The position numbers and the translations under genes are program-made. This document shows positions 33,210-42,172 of a DNA stretch of 64,000 bases, piece by piece. The number at the start of each line of letters is the position of its first letter. Position 1 is the first letter of the stretch. Below the pieces are notes generated by a model. It had not been told where the DNA came from. It did no database searches and saw only the letters and a program-made list of their open reading frames with translations. The stretch is taken from assembly GCF_016405905.1 (NCBI RefSeq), contig NZ_JAEFCB010000017.1, positions 57,218 to 121,217 on the forward strand. Direction: 5' to 3'. Origin of the DNA: Variovorax sp. IB41 (GTDB lineage: Bacteria; Pseudomonadota; Gammaproteobacteria; Burkholderiales; Burkholderiaceae_C).

Positions 33210-34466
33210 TCAGGGCCGCACCATCTTGCACTCCGTGCCCTGCGCGAGCTCGTTGCCCGTATAGACCGCATCGGTGCGGAAACCATAGTTCGTACCTTCC
33301 CAGCCCGTCTTCACCGCCTTGCCGTCCACCGGCGCGATGGTGTTGACCACCTGCGGCAGCAGCAGCTGGTGGTCTTCGGCGCGCATGCGCACCGGGCCGA
33401 CCACCGAATCGAAGCTCAAGTCTTCGAGCGCGCGGGCCACCTTCACGGTGTCGGCGCTGCCGGCCTTGTTGATGGCGGCGGCCAGCAGGCGCGGCGTCAT
33501 GTCGATGCGCGGCGCGAGAAAGTCCTTGCCGGTCTTGGCCTTGTAGGCCTTGGCGAGCGCATCGGCCTTGGGCGTATCGGCCTGGCCCGGATGCCATTCG
33601 GCCACCCAGGTGAGTTGCCCGGTCTTGGCCTGCGACACCGCGGTGACCGTGCCCGGCACGGAGCCCGCGCTGTGGTTGAAGTAGCGCAGGTTGTAGCCCG
33701 CGTCGCCCGCGGCTTTGAGCAGCAGCGTCATGTCCTGCCCCCAGTTGCCGGTGATGACCGAATCGGCGCCGCTCTGGCGGATGTTGGCGATGTAGGGCGC
33801 GAAGTCCTTCACGCGGCCGATGGGATGCAGCGCCTCGCCCACGAACTGCACGTCGGGCCGCGCGAGGCCCACCATCTGCCGGCCGTAGCTGGCCCACTGC
33901 TTGCCGTGCGCGTAGTCCTGGTTCAGCAGGTAGACCTTCTTCACATCTGGCGTCTTCTTGATGTAGTTGGCCAGCGCCTTCATCTTCATCGCGGTGTTGG
34001 CCTCGGTCTGGAAGTGCCAGAAGCTGCAGCCCTTGCCGGTCATCTCGGGGTCGATGGAGGAGTGGTTCAGCACGATGAGCTCCTTGCCCGGGTTGCGCTG
34101 GTTCCAGCGCGCCACCGACTGCACCAGCGCCGTGACCACCGACGAGCCCGAGCCGCCCGTGACGATCGCCTTGGCGCCCTGGTCGATGGCCGCCTGCAGC
34201 GCGCTCTGGCTCTCCTGCGCCGAGAGCTTGCTGTCGAACTGCAGCAACTGCAGCTTCGTGCCGCCGAGCACGCCGCCCTTGGCGTTGATGTCCTCGATGG
34301 CGTACTGCGTGTGCATCAGCATCAGCTCGCCGACATTGGCGAATGGGCCCGAGAGCGGATCGATGTAGGCGATCTTGTAGGTCGGCTGCTGCGCGTGCGC
34401 CGCACCGGCGATGCAAAGCAGGCAGGCAAGGGCGATCCGCGCCGGGGGCGCTTTCTTGAACTTCAT
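33210..34466 (-). CDS. ABC transporter substrate-binding protein, branched-chain amino-acid (LivK) type
   Basis: A 418-residue periplasmic binding protein with a Sec signal peptide (cleavage after GAAHA, residue ~25). The mature domain is the type I fold: YKIAYIDPLSGPFANVGELM, then AIVTGGSGSSVVTALV, VYLLNQDYAHGKQWA and ITGNWGQDMTLLLKAAGDAG. Ligands of this class in Comamonadaceae range from amino acids to amides and aromatic or acyl acids. No permease or ATPase gene is adjacent, so it must share a transporter encoded elsewhere or act as a sensor. It is 23 bases downstream of the TetR gene on the same strand. Confidence 0.9.
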   Translation of the reverse strand: MKFKKAPPARIALACLLCIAGAAHAQQPTYKIAYIDPLSGPFANVGELMLMHTQYAIEDINAKGGVLGGTKLQLLQFDSKLSAQESQSALQAAIDQGAKAIVTGGSGSSVVTALVQSVARWNQRNPGKELIVLNHSSIDPEMTGKGCSFWHFQTEANTAMKMKALANYIKKTPDVKKVYLLNQDYAHGKQWASYGRQMVGLARPDVQFVGEALHPIGRVKDFAPYIANIRQSGADSVITGNWGQDMTLLLKAAGDAGYNLRYFNHSAGSVPGTVTAVSQAKTGQLTWVAEWHPGQADTPKADALAKAYKAKTGKDFLAPRIDMTPRLLAAAINKAGSADTVKVARALEDLSFDSVVGPVRMRAEDHQLLLPQVVNTIAPVDGKAVKTGWEGTNYGFRTDAVYTGNELAQGTECKMVRP

Positions 34467-34489
34467 GGTGTGTCTCCGGAGGTGGGTGG

Positions 34490-35188
34490 TCAGTCTTTGG
34501 CGCAGAGGCCGATCACGCGGCTCGCGAGCATCGTGAGCTCGGCCACCACCTCGTCGGGCGAGAGGCGGCCGCCGGGGCGGTACCAGCTGTACAGGAAGCC
34601 CGGCAGGCTGCAGGCCGCGAGTGCGGTGATCTTGGTCTCGCCGAAGTCAAGGTCGCCGTCGCGCCGCGCCTCTTCGAGCAGCGGGCACAAGAGGTCGTAG
34701 AAGTGGTGCGCGAGCTTCTTCTGCGCCGCGATGTATTCGGGGCGGTACACCTGCGGCTCGCGGTACGCGAAGAACGCAACCGGGTGGTGCGCGATGGTCG
34801 CGCGAATGAGCCGCTCGATGCCCTCGAGCACCTTCTCGCTCGCGCGGCGCGGATCGCCCGCCGCGAAATCCAGCGCGGTGAAGCAGTCGACCGCGGGGCG
34901 CCACGAGAGCGTCTCGAAGATCTCCTGCTTGTCGCGGAAGTAGTAGTACACGAAGGGCTTGGTCACGCCGAGCGCGCGGACGATCTGCGCCATCGTCGTG
35001 TTGGCGTAGCCCTGCGCGGCGAAGAGCTGCGCGGCCGCCTGCAGGATGCGCTCGCGCTGCGCGTCGGTGCCCTGCGTCGCGGCGCGCTGGCGGCCGGTGC
35101 CCTGCGGCAGGTGCGGCTGTGCCGTGGTGGCCGTCGGTTGCTCGGTGGCCCCAGAGGGTTTGTGCCGTGTCGCGGAAGTTATACCCAT
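34490..35188 (-). CDS. TetR-family transcriptional regulator
   Basis: A 232-residue TetR protein with a ~40-residue Thr/Gln/Pro-rich N-terminal extension, then the helix-turn-helix (QRERILQAAAQLFAAQGYAN, VTKPFVYYYFRDKQEIFETL) and a ligand-binding domain. It is upstream of the substrate-binding protein gene and divergent from an acyl-CoA ligase-carboxylase operon, 86 bp away. The ATG at 35188 lies inside a perfect palindrome, which suggests autoregulation by blocking its own initiation site. An acyl-CoA ligand is a reasonable inference. Confidence 0.87.
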   Translation of the reverse strand: MGITSATRHKPSGATEQPTATTAQPHLPQGTGRQRAATQGTDAQRERILQAAAQLFAAQGYANTTMAQIVRALGVTKPFVYYYFRDKQEIFETLSWRPAVDCFTALDFAAGDPRRASEKVLEGIERLIRATIAHHPVAFFAYREPQVYRPEYIAAQKKLAHHFYDLLCPLLEEARRDGDLDFGETKITALAACSLPGFLYSWYRPGGRLSPDEVVAELTMLASRVIGLCAKD

Positions 35189-35193
35189 GGGTA
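35182..35193. promoter_or_regulatory. Candidate TetR operator overlapping the TetR start codon
   Basis: TACCCATGGGTA is a perfect 12-bp palindrome whose centre is the ATG of the TetR gene. It lies 81 bases ahead of the divergent ligase start, a position suited to control of both genes. Confidence 0.5.
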
Positions 35194-35274
35194 GGATTGT
35201 TCGTGCACCATGCACCCATTGGCAAGCGCCTGCCCCCTGCAGGCGGCTATCGATAACCCTGAGAAAGAGACGCC

Positions 35275-36900
35275 ATGGAGACACTGCCCGACCGCCCGCA
35301 ACAGCCGCTGCACGAGTACCTGCGCACCCACGCACGCGAACGCGGCGAGCGCGCCGCCTGCATCTGGTACGGCCATGCGATGAGCTGGGCCGAGCTGGAC
35401 CGCGCGAGCGATGCATTCGCCGCGCGCCTGCAGGCCCTGGGCGTCGCGAAGGGCGAGCCGGTGGTGCTCTTTCTCAACAACTGCCCGCAGTACCTGGTCG
35501 CGCACTTCGGCATCCAGAAGATCGGCGCCATCGTCTGCCCGAGCGGCCCGCTCAACAAGGAGCATGAGCTCGCCTACCAGGTCAACGACCTGAAGGCGCG
35601 CGTGATCGTCGCGGCCGCGCCGCTGCTGCCGGTGGTGCGCAAGGTGCAGCCCGAGAGCGCGCTCGCGCATGTGTTCGTGGTGCACTACGCCGACCTGCTG
35701 CCCGCGCCGTCGGCGCTCGACCTGCCGGCCGAACTTGCCGCCGAAATTGCGGCCGAGCAGAAGGCCGCGCGCAGCGTGCCCGCCGATTGCGAAGACTTCC
35801 TCGCGGTGATGAAGTCCGGCGCGAAGCCGGAGCCCGTTGCCATCGACATGGACGACGTCGCGCTCATGACCTACACCTCGGGCACCACGGGCCTGCCCAA
35901 GGGCGCGATGCTGAGCTACGGCAATGCGCTCTTCAAGACGCGCGCGGTGGTCGACTGCAACGGCGTGCGGCCGGACGACGTGCTGCTCTCCATCGCGCCG
36001 CTGTATCACATCGCCGGCATGCTGATGGGCGTGAACGTGCCGGTGCTCAGCGGCGCCACCTCGGTGCTGCTGCACCGCTTCGATCCGCGCGCGGTGCTGC
36101 AGGCCATCGCCACCTACAAGGTCAGCTGGTGGTACAGCATCGCGCCGATGAACGTGGCGTGCATGCAGGTGCCCGACATCGCGGGCTTCGATTTGTCGAG
36201 CCTGAAGATGAACCCGGTGACCAGCTTCGGCATCACCTTCACCGAGCCGCTCGCCGCGCAGTGGCGCTCGCATGCGGCGAACTGCAGCTCGTTCGAAGCC
36301 GCCTACGGCCTGAGCGAAACCCACACCTGCGACACCTACACGCCGCACCATGCGCCGCGCTGGGGCACGCAGGGCATCGCGGTGCCAGGCGTGACGATCC
36401 GAATCGTGGACGCCGACACCGGCGCCGACATGCCCACCGGCGAGGTCGGCGAGATCGTGCTCACCAGCGCCGGCTCCTTCAAGGGCTACTGGAACAAGCC
36501 CGAGGCCACCGCGGCCACGCTGCGCAATGGCTGGGTGCACACCGGCGACATGGGCAAGCTCGATGCCGACGGCTACCTCACCTTCATCGGCCGCTTCAAG
36601 GAAATGATCAAGGTCTCGGGCTACAGCGTGTTCCCCGAAGAGGTCGAGACCATCCTCATCAAGCATCCCGCCGTGGCGCAGGCCGCGGTGATCGCGCAGC
36701 CCGATGCCGAGAAGGGCGAGGTGGTGAAGGCGTTCATTGTGCGCAAGCCTGGTGCCGCGCTCGATGCCGATTCGCTCATCGCCTGGTCGCGCGACAACAT
36801 GGCCAGCTACAAGGCGCCGCGCGCCGTGAGCTTCATCGACGCCTTGCCAACGACAGGTGCCGGCAAGGTGCTGCGCCGCTTGCTCAAAGACCAGAACTGA
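35275..36900 (+). CDS. AMP-dependent acyl-CoA ligase
   Basis: A 541-residue adenylate-forming ligase. Motifs: MTYTSGTTGLPKGAMLSYGN (phosphate loop), FEAAYGLSETHTCDTY (A5), WVHTGDMGKLDADGYL (A7), GRFKEMIKVSGYSVFPEEVE (A8) and the catalytic Lys in TTGAGKVLRRLLKDQN at the very end. It activates a carboxylic acid, probably a fatty or branched acyl chain, to the CoA ester. The carboxylase gene starts 11 bases after its stop, so substrate activation and carboxylation are probably consecutive steps of one pathway. It is regulated in all likelihood by the divergent TetR. Confidence 0.92.
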   Translation: METLPDRPQQPLHEYLRTHARERGERAACIWYGHAMSWAELDRASDAFAARLQALGVAKGEPVVLFLNNCPQYLVAHFGIQKIGAIVCPSGPLNKEHELAYQVNDLKARVIVAAAPLLPVVRKVQPESALAHVFVVHYADLLPAPSALDLPAELAAEIAAEQKAARSVPADCEDFLAVMKSGAKPEPVAIDMDDVALMTYTSGTTGLPKGAMLSYGNALFKTRAVVDCNGVRPDDVLLSIAPLYHIAGMLMGVNVPVLSGATSVLLHRFDPRAVLQAIATYKVSWWYSIAPMNVACMQVPDIAGFDLSSLKMNPVTSFGITFTEPLAAQWRSHAANCSSFEAAYGLSETHTCDTYTPHHAPRWGTQGIAVPGVTIRIVDADTGADMPTGEVGEIVLTSAGSFKGYWNKPEATAATLRNGWVHTGDMGKLDADGYLTFIGRFKEMIKVSGYSVFPEEVETILIKHPAVAQAAVIAQPDAEKGEVVKAFIVRKPGAALDADSLIAWSRDNMASYKAPRAVSFIDALPTTGAGKVLRRLLKDQN

Positions 36901-36910
36901 AAGACATCGC

Positions 36911-39900
36911 GTGTTCTCCAAAGTCTTGATTGCCAACCGCGGCGAGATCGCCGTGCGGCTTGTGCGCGCGCTGCGCGACCTGGGCATCGCTAGCGTGGCG
37001 GTGCATGCGCGCGACGATGCGTCGGCGCTTCATGTGCAACTGGCCGATGCGGCGGTGGCGCTCGATGCGACGGGGCCCTCCGCGTACCTGGACGTGGCCA
37101 CGCTCGTCGCGGTCGCGAAGGCGCAAAGCTGCGATGCGGTGCATCCCGGCTATGGCTTTCTCAGCGAGCGTGCGGATTTCGCCGAGGCCTGCGCGGCTGC
37201 GGGGCTGGTCTTCATCGGGCCGACGCCCGAACAGCTGGGCCTCTTCGGCGACAAGGCGCGCGCACGCGAATTGGCCACGCAATGCGATGTGCCCGTGATG
37301 CCCGGCAGCGCGGGCGCCGTGACGCTCGCACAGGCGCGGGTCTTCTTCGCCGAACAGCATGCGCAGGGCGCGGGCGTGATGGTCAAGGCCATCGGCGGCG
37401 GCGGCGGGCGCGGCATGCGCGCGGTGCTGAATGCCGAGGATCTGCCCGAGGCGCATGCGCGCTGCATGTCCGAGGCCAAGGCGGCATTCGGCATCGAGGG
37501 CGTGTATGTCGAGCGGCTGATGCGCAATGCACGGCACATCGAAGTGCAGGTGCTCGGTGACGGGCAGGCCGTGGCCAGCCTCGGCGAGCGCGAGTGCACC
37601 TTGCAGCGGCGCTTCCAGAAGCTGGTGGAGATCGCGCCCAGCCCGTCGCTGCCGGAGGCGCTGCGCGCGCAGGTCACGCAGGCGGCGCTGCGCATGGCGA
37701 AGGCGGTCGGGTATCGCGGGCTCGGCACTTTCGAGTTTCTTGTCGATGCGGCATCGGCGACGCTGCCGTTCGTCTTCATCGAAGCGAATCCGCGCTTGCA
37801 GGTCGAGCACACGGTGACTGAAGCGGTCACCGGGCTGGATCTGGTGCAACTGCAGATGGCCGTGGCGGCTGGCGAATCGCTCGGCGCGCTGGGCATCGAG
37901 GCCGACCGCACCGCGCCGCAGCGCGGCTTCGCGGTGCAGTGGCGCATCAACGCCGAGACGCTCGATGCGCAAGGCAACGCGCGGCCCTCGGGCGGCACGC
38001 TCGCGCGCTTCGACCTGCCGAGCGGGCCCGGCGTGCGCGTCGATACGCATGGCTATGCGGGCCTCGCGCCTTCGCCACACTACGACACGCTGCTTGCCAA
38101 GCTGATCGTGCATTCGCCGTCGCCGCGTTTCGCCGATGCGCTGCGCCGCTCGCTGCGCGCGCTGGACGAGTGCCGCATCGACGGCATCGCGACCAATCTC
38201 TCGCTGTTGCGCGCCATCGCCGCGCGGCCCGAGTTTGCGACGCAGGCAGTGCATACGCGCTTCGTCGAGGCGCACCTCGGTGACTTGCTTGCCGCTGCCG
38301 CATCGCTCGATAGACATGCCAAGGGCATCGCGCCCGCCGCCGCACAGACGGCAACGTCTGCGGTCGATGAGTCGGACGATGGCCTGACGGTCAAGGCGCC
38401 GATGCCCGCGAAGCTGGTGCAGTTCGAAGTGGCCGTGGGCGACGTGCTCCCCGCCGGTGCGCAGCTCGGCGTGCTCGAGGCGATGAAGATGGAGCACTTG
38501 CTGCACGCGCCGTTCGCAGGCCGCGTGGTCGCGCTGCTCGCCGAGTCCGGCGACTATCTCGTGGAAGGCCAGTCGCTGGTGCGCCTGGAAGCCGTCGATG
38601 CGCAGGCCGTCGAAGCCGAGGCGCGCACCGAGCACGACCTCGATGCGATCCGCCCGGATCTGCAGAAGGTGATCGACCGCCACGCACCGACGCTCGACAT
38701 CAACCGAAAGCCGGCCGTCGACAAGCGCCACGCGCAAGGCGGCCGCACCGCGCGCGAGAACATCGCCGATCTTTGCGACACCGCCTCGGACCCCGGCAAC
38801 TTCATCGAATACGGCGCGCTCGCCATCGCCGCGCAGACGCGCCGCCGCACGCTCGAAGACCTGATCGCCAACACGCCGGCCGATGGCATGGTGACGGGAC
38901 TGGGCAGCATCAACGCGAAACAGTTCGGCCCCGAGACATCGCGCTGCGCCGTGCTGGCCTACGACTACACGGTGCTCGCCGGCACGCAGGGCATGCGCAA
39001 CCACCACAAGACCGACCGGCTGCTGGGGGTGGCACATCAATTGAAGTTGCCGGTGGTGCTGTTCGCCGAGGGCGGCGGCGGCCGGCCCGGCGACACCGAC
39101 ATGCCAATCGTCGCGGGCCTGAACAACCACACCTTCAGCCAGTTCGCCGCGCTCTCGGGCAAGGTGCCGGTGGTGGGCATCGTGCATGGCCGGTGCTTTG
39201 CGGGCAATGCGGCGCTGTTGGGCTGCGCGGACGTGATCATCGCCACGCGCGGCAGCAACATCGGCATGAGCGGGCCCGCGATGATCGAAGGCGGCGGCCT
39301 GGGCACCTTCGCGCCCGAGCAGATCGGGCCGAGCAGCGTGCAGTCGCGCAACGGCGTGATCGATATCCTCGTGGAGGACGAAGCCGCCGCCGTCGCCGCG
39401 GCCAGGCAATACCTCTCGTACTTCCAGGGCCCGACCGCCGATTGGCAATGCGCCGACCCGCGCACGCTGCGCCACGTGGTGCCCGAGAACCGCCTGCGCG
39501 TGTACGACGTGCGCGCGGCGATGCGCGGCGTGGCCGACACGGGCTCGCTGCTCGAGCTGCGCGCGGGCTTCGGCGCGGGCATCGTCACCGCGCTCGCGCG
39601 CATCGAGGGCAAGCCGTTGGGCCTCATGGCCAACAACCCGCATCACCTGGGCGGCGCGATGGACGTGGAGGCTGCCGACAAGTCCGCGCGCTTCATGCAG
39701 CTGTGCAATGCGCACGGGCTGCCCATCGTCTCGCTGTGCGACACGCCCGGCTTCATGGTCGGCCCCGAGATCGAGGCGCAGGCGCAGGTTCGCCACGTGT
39801 GCCGCATGTTCATGGTGGCCTCGCACCTGCGCGTGCCCTTCTTCGCGGTCGTGCTGCGCAAGGGCTACGGCCTCGGGGCGCAGGCGATGACGGCCGGCGG

Positions 39901-40207
39901 CTTCGACGCGCCGGTGTTCACCGTGGCCTGGCCCACGGGCGAGTTCGGCGCGATGGGGCTCGAAGGCGCGGTGCGCCTGGGCTTTCGCAAGGAGCTCGCG
40001 GCAGTGCCCGAAGGCGCAGAGCGCGATGCGCTTTTCAAGAAGCTCGTCGCGCAGCAATACGCGAACGGTGAAGCGATTCACATGGCGCAGACGCTGGAGA
40101 TCGATGCGGTCATCGACCCGGCCGAAACCCGCACCTGGCTGGTGCGCGGATTGGCTTCCGCCACGCGTGCAGCAGCACCTGTTTCTCCCTATGTAGACAC
40201 TTGGTAA
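36911..40207 (+). CDS. Single-chain acyl-CoA carboxylase (BC-BCCP-CT fusion)
   Basis: A 1,098-residue biotin enzyme combining all activities. The biotin carboxylase part (1-~450) starts MFSKVLIANRGEIAVRLVRA and has the ATP-grasp loop KAIGGGGGRGMRAV and EANPRLQVEHTVTE. The biotin carrier follows with Lys526 in EAMKMEH. The carboxyltransferase (~570-1098) contains CT oxyanion-hole segments such as GRCFAGNAALLG and LRKGYGLGAQAM. This matches the architecture of single-chain long-chain acyl-CoA carboxylases. The GTG at 36911 is the start, 11 bases after the ligase stop. It would carboxylate the ligase product at the alpha carbon. Confidence 0.93.
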   Translation: MFSKVLIANRGEIAVRLVRALRDLGIASVAVHARDDASALHVQLADAAVALDATGPSAYLDVATLVAVAKAQSCDAVHPGYGFLSERADFAEACAAAGLVFIGPTPEQLGLFGDKARARELATQCDVPVMPGSAGAVTLAQARVFFAEQHAQGAGVMVKAIGGGGGRGMRAVLNAEDLPEAHARCMSEAKAAFGIEGVYVERLMRNARHIEVQVLGDGQAVASLGERECTLQRRFQKLVEIAPSPSLPEALRAQVTQAALRMAKAVGYRGLGTFEFLVDAASATLPFVFIEANPRLQVEHTVTEAVTGLDLVQLQMAVAAGESLGALGIEADRTAPQRGFAVQWRINAETLDAQGNARPSGGTLARFDLPSGPGVRVDTHGYAGLAPSPHYDTLLAKLIVHSPSPRFADALRRSLRALDECRIDGIATNLSLLRAIAARPEFATQAVHTRFVEAHLGDLLAAAASLDRHAKGIAPAAAQTATSAVDESDDGLTVKAPMPAKLVQFEVAVGDVLPAGAQLGVLEAMKMEHLLHAPFAGRVVALLAESGDYLVEGQSLVRLEAVDAQAVEAEARTEHDLDAIRPDLQKVIDRHAPTLDINRKPAVDKRHAQGGRTARENIADLCDTASDPGNFIEYGALAIAAQTRRRTLEDLIANTPADGMVTGLGSINAKQFGPETSRCAVLAYDYTVLAGTQGMRNHHKTDRLLGVAHQLKLPVVLFAEGGGGRPGDTDMPIVAGLNNHTFSQFAALSGKVPVVGIVHGRCFAGNAALLGCADVIIATRGSNIGMSGPAMIEGGGLGTFAPEQIGPSSVQSRNGVIDILVEDEAAAVAAARQYLSYFQGPTADWQCADPRTLRHVVPENRLRVYDVRAAMRGVADTGSLLELRAGFGAGIVTALARIEGKPLGLMANNPHHLGGAMDVEAADKSARFMQLCNAHGLPIVSLCDTPGFMVGPEIEAQAQVRHVCRMFMVASHLRVPFFAVVLRKGYGLGAQAMTAGGFDAPVFTVAWPTGEFGAMGLEGAVRLGFRKELAAVPEGAERDALFKKLVAQQYANGEAIHMAQTLEIDAVIDPAETRTWLVRGLASATRAAAPVSPYVDTW

Positions 40208-40272
40208 CCACGCGCTAGACCCCGTCGCGCCAGAGGGCAAGGCGGCTCCGTAAACTGGGCCGCTTTGCACGC

Positions 40273-41592
40273 ATGAACCTCGTCTCCCGCTGGCTCGGCA
40301 ACCTTCGCGAAGTGGCACTGGCGCACTGGGTCGCGGCCTTCTGCCTCGCCGTGCTGGCCGTCGGCGTGCAGGCCGTGCAGCCTGATCACAAGCCGCGGCA
40401 ACCCGTCGAAGCGCATTGGGTCGGCAGCTGGGCCGTGGCGCCGCTGGACTTTCGGGAACTCGCCGCGAACCCGAACGTGGTGCACAAGCCAGCACCCGGC
40501 GGCGATCAATTCCGTGGCCAGACACTGCGCCAGCAACTGGCGCCCACGCTCGGCGGCGAGCGCATCCGCATTCGTTTTTCCAACCGCTTCGGCAAGGCGC
40601 CGTTGCGCGTCGCGGCGGCGAGCGTGGCGCGCAGCACGGGGGGCGATGCGATTTCTCCGGCGACGCTGCGGGTGCTGCGTTTCGGCGGCCGCGCGAGCCT
40701 CACCATCGCGCCCGGCGCCGATGCCTGGAGCGATGGCGTGGATCTCAAGATCGAAGCCGGGCAGACCGTGGCGGTCAGCGCGTTCTTCGACCGCGCGACG
40801 CCCTACGGCACGGTGCACCTGCTCTCCGTCGACACGAGCTGGGTCGCACCGGGCAATGCGGTCGCGGCATCGAAACTGCAGGGCGCGACGACGCTGCCGC
40901 TGAACCATATCGTGACGGGCCTGGACGTGCTGACCACGAAGTCGGTGCGCACCGTGGTCGCGTTCGGCGACTCGATCACCGCGGGCGGCGGCGAGGGCGG
41001 CGACGGCGCGTACCCCGACATGCTGGCCACGCGGCTGCGCGACAGCCCGCAGCCGGCGCACGAGGTGTCGGTGCTCAATGCCGGCATCGGCGGCAACCGC
41101 CTGCTGGTCGATGGCATCGGCCCGCACGGGCTCTCGCGTTTCGCGCGCGATGCGCTGGGGCAGAGCGGCGTGACGCACACGATCGTGCTGCTGGGCACCA
41201 ACGACATCGGCCGCAGCGTGTTCCTCGGGGCGCCCGGCAATCCCGACACCGTGCGCGATCTTCCGACCGCCGAGCGCATCACCGAGGGGCTGCAGCAACT
41301 GGTGAAACAGGCGCGCGCCAAGGGCATCAAGGTGCTGATCGGCACGGTGCCGCCGTTCAGGAACACGCCCTATTGGACGGAGGCCAACGAGGCCATGCGC
41401 AACGCGGTCAACCGCTGGATACGCAGCCGCCAGGATGTCGATGGCGTGATCGATTTCGACGCGGCGTTGCGCAACCCCGCGGACCCGCAGACCTTGAATC
41501 CGCAGTTCGACAACGGCGACCACCTGCACCCCAACAACGCCGGACATGCCGCGATGGCCGCGGCCATCGACCTGAAGGAATTGCAGGAGTGA
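40273..41592 (+). CDS. SGNH/GDSL hydrolase, secreted or membrane-anchored
   Basis: A 439-residue esterase/lipase-type hydrolase. A hydrophobic N-terminal segment (residues ~18-36) is a signal peptide or anchor. A beta-rich region (50-215) precedes the SGNH domain: block I VVAFGDSITAGGG with Ser234, block II Gly in AGIGGNRLL, block III GTNDIGRSV, block V DNGDHLHPNNAGH with Asp and His. It probably removes acyl or acetyl groups outside the cytoplasm. It follows the carboxylase by 65 bases on the same strand and may belong to the same transcript. Confidence 0.9.
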   Translation: MNLVSRWLGNLREVALAHWVAAFCLAVLAVGVQAVQPDHKPRQPVEAHWVGSWAVAPLDFRELAANPNVVHKPAPGGDQFRGQTLRQQLAPTLGGERIRIRFSNRFGKAPLRVAAASVARSTGGDAISPATLRVLRFGGRASLTIAPGADAWSDGVDLKIEAGQTVAVSAFFDRATPYGTVHLLSVDTSWVAPGNAVAASKLQGATTLPLNHIVTGLDVLTTKSVRTVVAFGDSITAGGGEGGDGAYPDMLATRLRDSPQPAHEVSVLNAGIGGNRLLVDGIGPHGLSRFARDALGQSGVTHTIVLLGTNDIGRSVFLGAPGNPDTVRDLPTAERITEGLQQLVKQARAKGIKVLIGTVPPFRNTPYWTEANEAMRNAVNRWIRSRQDVDGVIDFDAALRNPADPQTLNPQFDNGDHLHPNNAGHAAMAAAIDLKELQE

Positions 41593-41754
41593 GCGCTCGC
41601 AAAAGCGCCTGAGCGCGCCCGGCGGCGGTTGATGGCACGCCTTGGGGCCGGAGAAGGGGAAACAGGTCTACACAAGATTTCGCGTGCCGCTTACAGGCGG
41701 TTCACACGGCCCCGGCAGCATGAAGGCTCACCAACAACTCATGAGGGGTTCCCC

Positions 41755-42129
41755 ATGAAAAAACTCGCAATCTCCTTCGCCGTCGGCGCTGCCTCGTTGC
41801 TCTCGATGGGCGCTGCAATGACCATCCCCACGACCGCGCAAGCGCAGCCTGTGGTCATCCAGGTCGCACCCCCGCCGCCGCGCGCCGAACGCGTGCCGCC
41901 GCCGCGCCGCGGTTATGTGTGGGCACCGGGTCACTACGAGTGGCGAGGCGGCCGCCACGTGTGGGTGCGCGGCGTCTATGTGCGGGCCCGCCCGGGCTAC
42001 GCGTACCGCGCGCCGGAATGGCGCGAGAACAATGGCCGTTGGGAATACAACCGCGGCCGCTGGGACCGTGACGGCGACGGCGTGCCCGATCGCCGCGACA
42101 GCCGTCCGAACAACCCCAACCGCAACTGA
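41755..42129 (+). CDS. Secreted YXWGXW-type repeat protein
   Basis: A 124-residue exported protein with a signal peptide (cleavage near TTAQA, residue ~31). The mature part is rich in Pro, Arg, Trp and Tyr with repeats of the pattern Y-x-W-x-P-G-H-Y-x-W, as in YVWAPGHYEWRGGRHVWVRG, typical of the BcpO/YXWGXW family of unknown function. The end contains DRDGDGVPDRRD, a calcium-binding thrombospondin-3-like loop. It is monocistronic, with a GGGG-TT-CCCC sequence overlapping the ribosome site before the ATG. Confidence 0.85.
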   Translation: MKKLAISFAVGAASLLSMGAAMTIPTTAQAQPVVIQVAPPPPRAERVPPPRRGYVWAPGHYEWRGGRHVWVRGVYVRARPGYAYRAPEWRENNGRWEYNRGRWDRDGDGVPDRRDSRPNNPNRN

Positions 42130-42138
42130 CGATGCGGC

Positions 42139-42160
42139 GCCCCGGCGGTGACGCCGGGGC
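42139..42160. terminator. GC-rich hairpin in the convergent gap
   Basis: GCCCCGGCG-GTGA-CGCCGGGGC, nine-base perfect stem between two convergent genes. No strong T-run follows on either side, so termination efficiency is uncertain. Confidence 0.55.
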
Positions 42161-42172
42161 CGCGGGACCTTT

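Noticed and set aside
36884..40525. 1,213-codon open frame opposite the acyl-CoA carboxylase
   Set aside because: Antisense shadow of a biotin-enzyme gene with complete motifs; no recognisable protein features.
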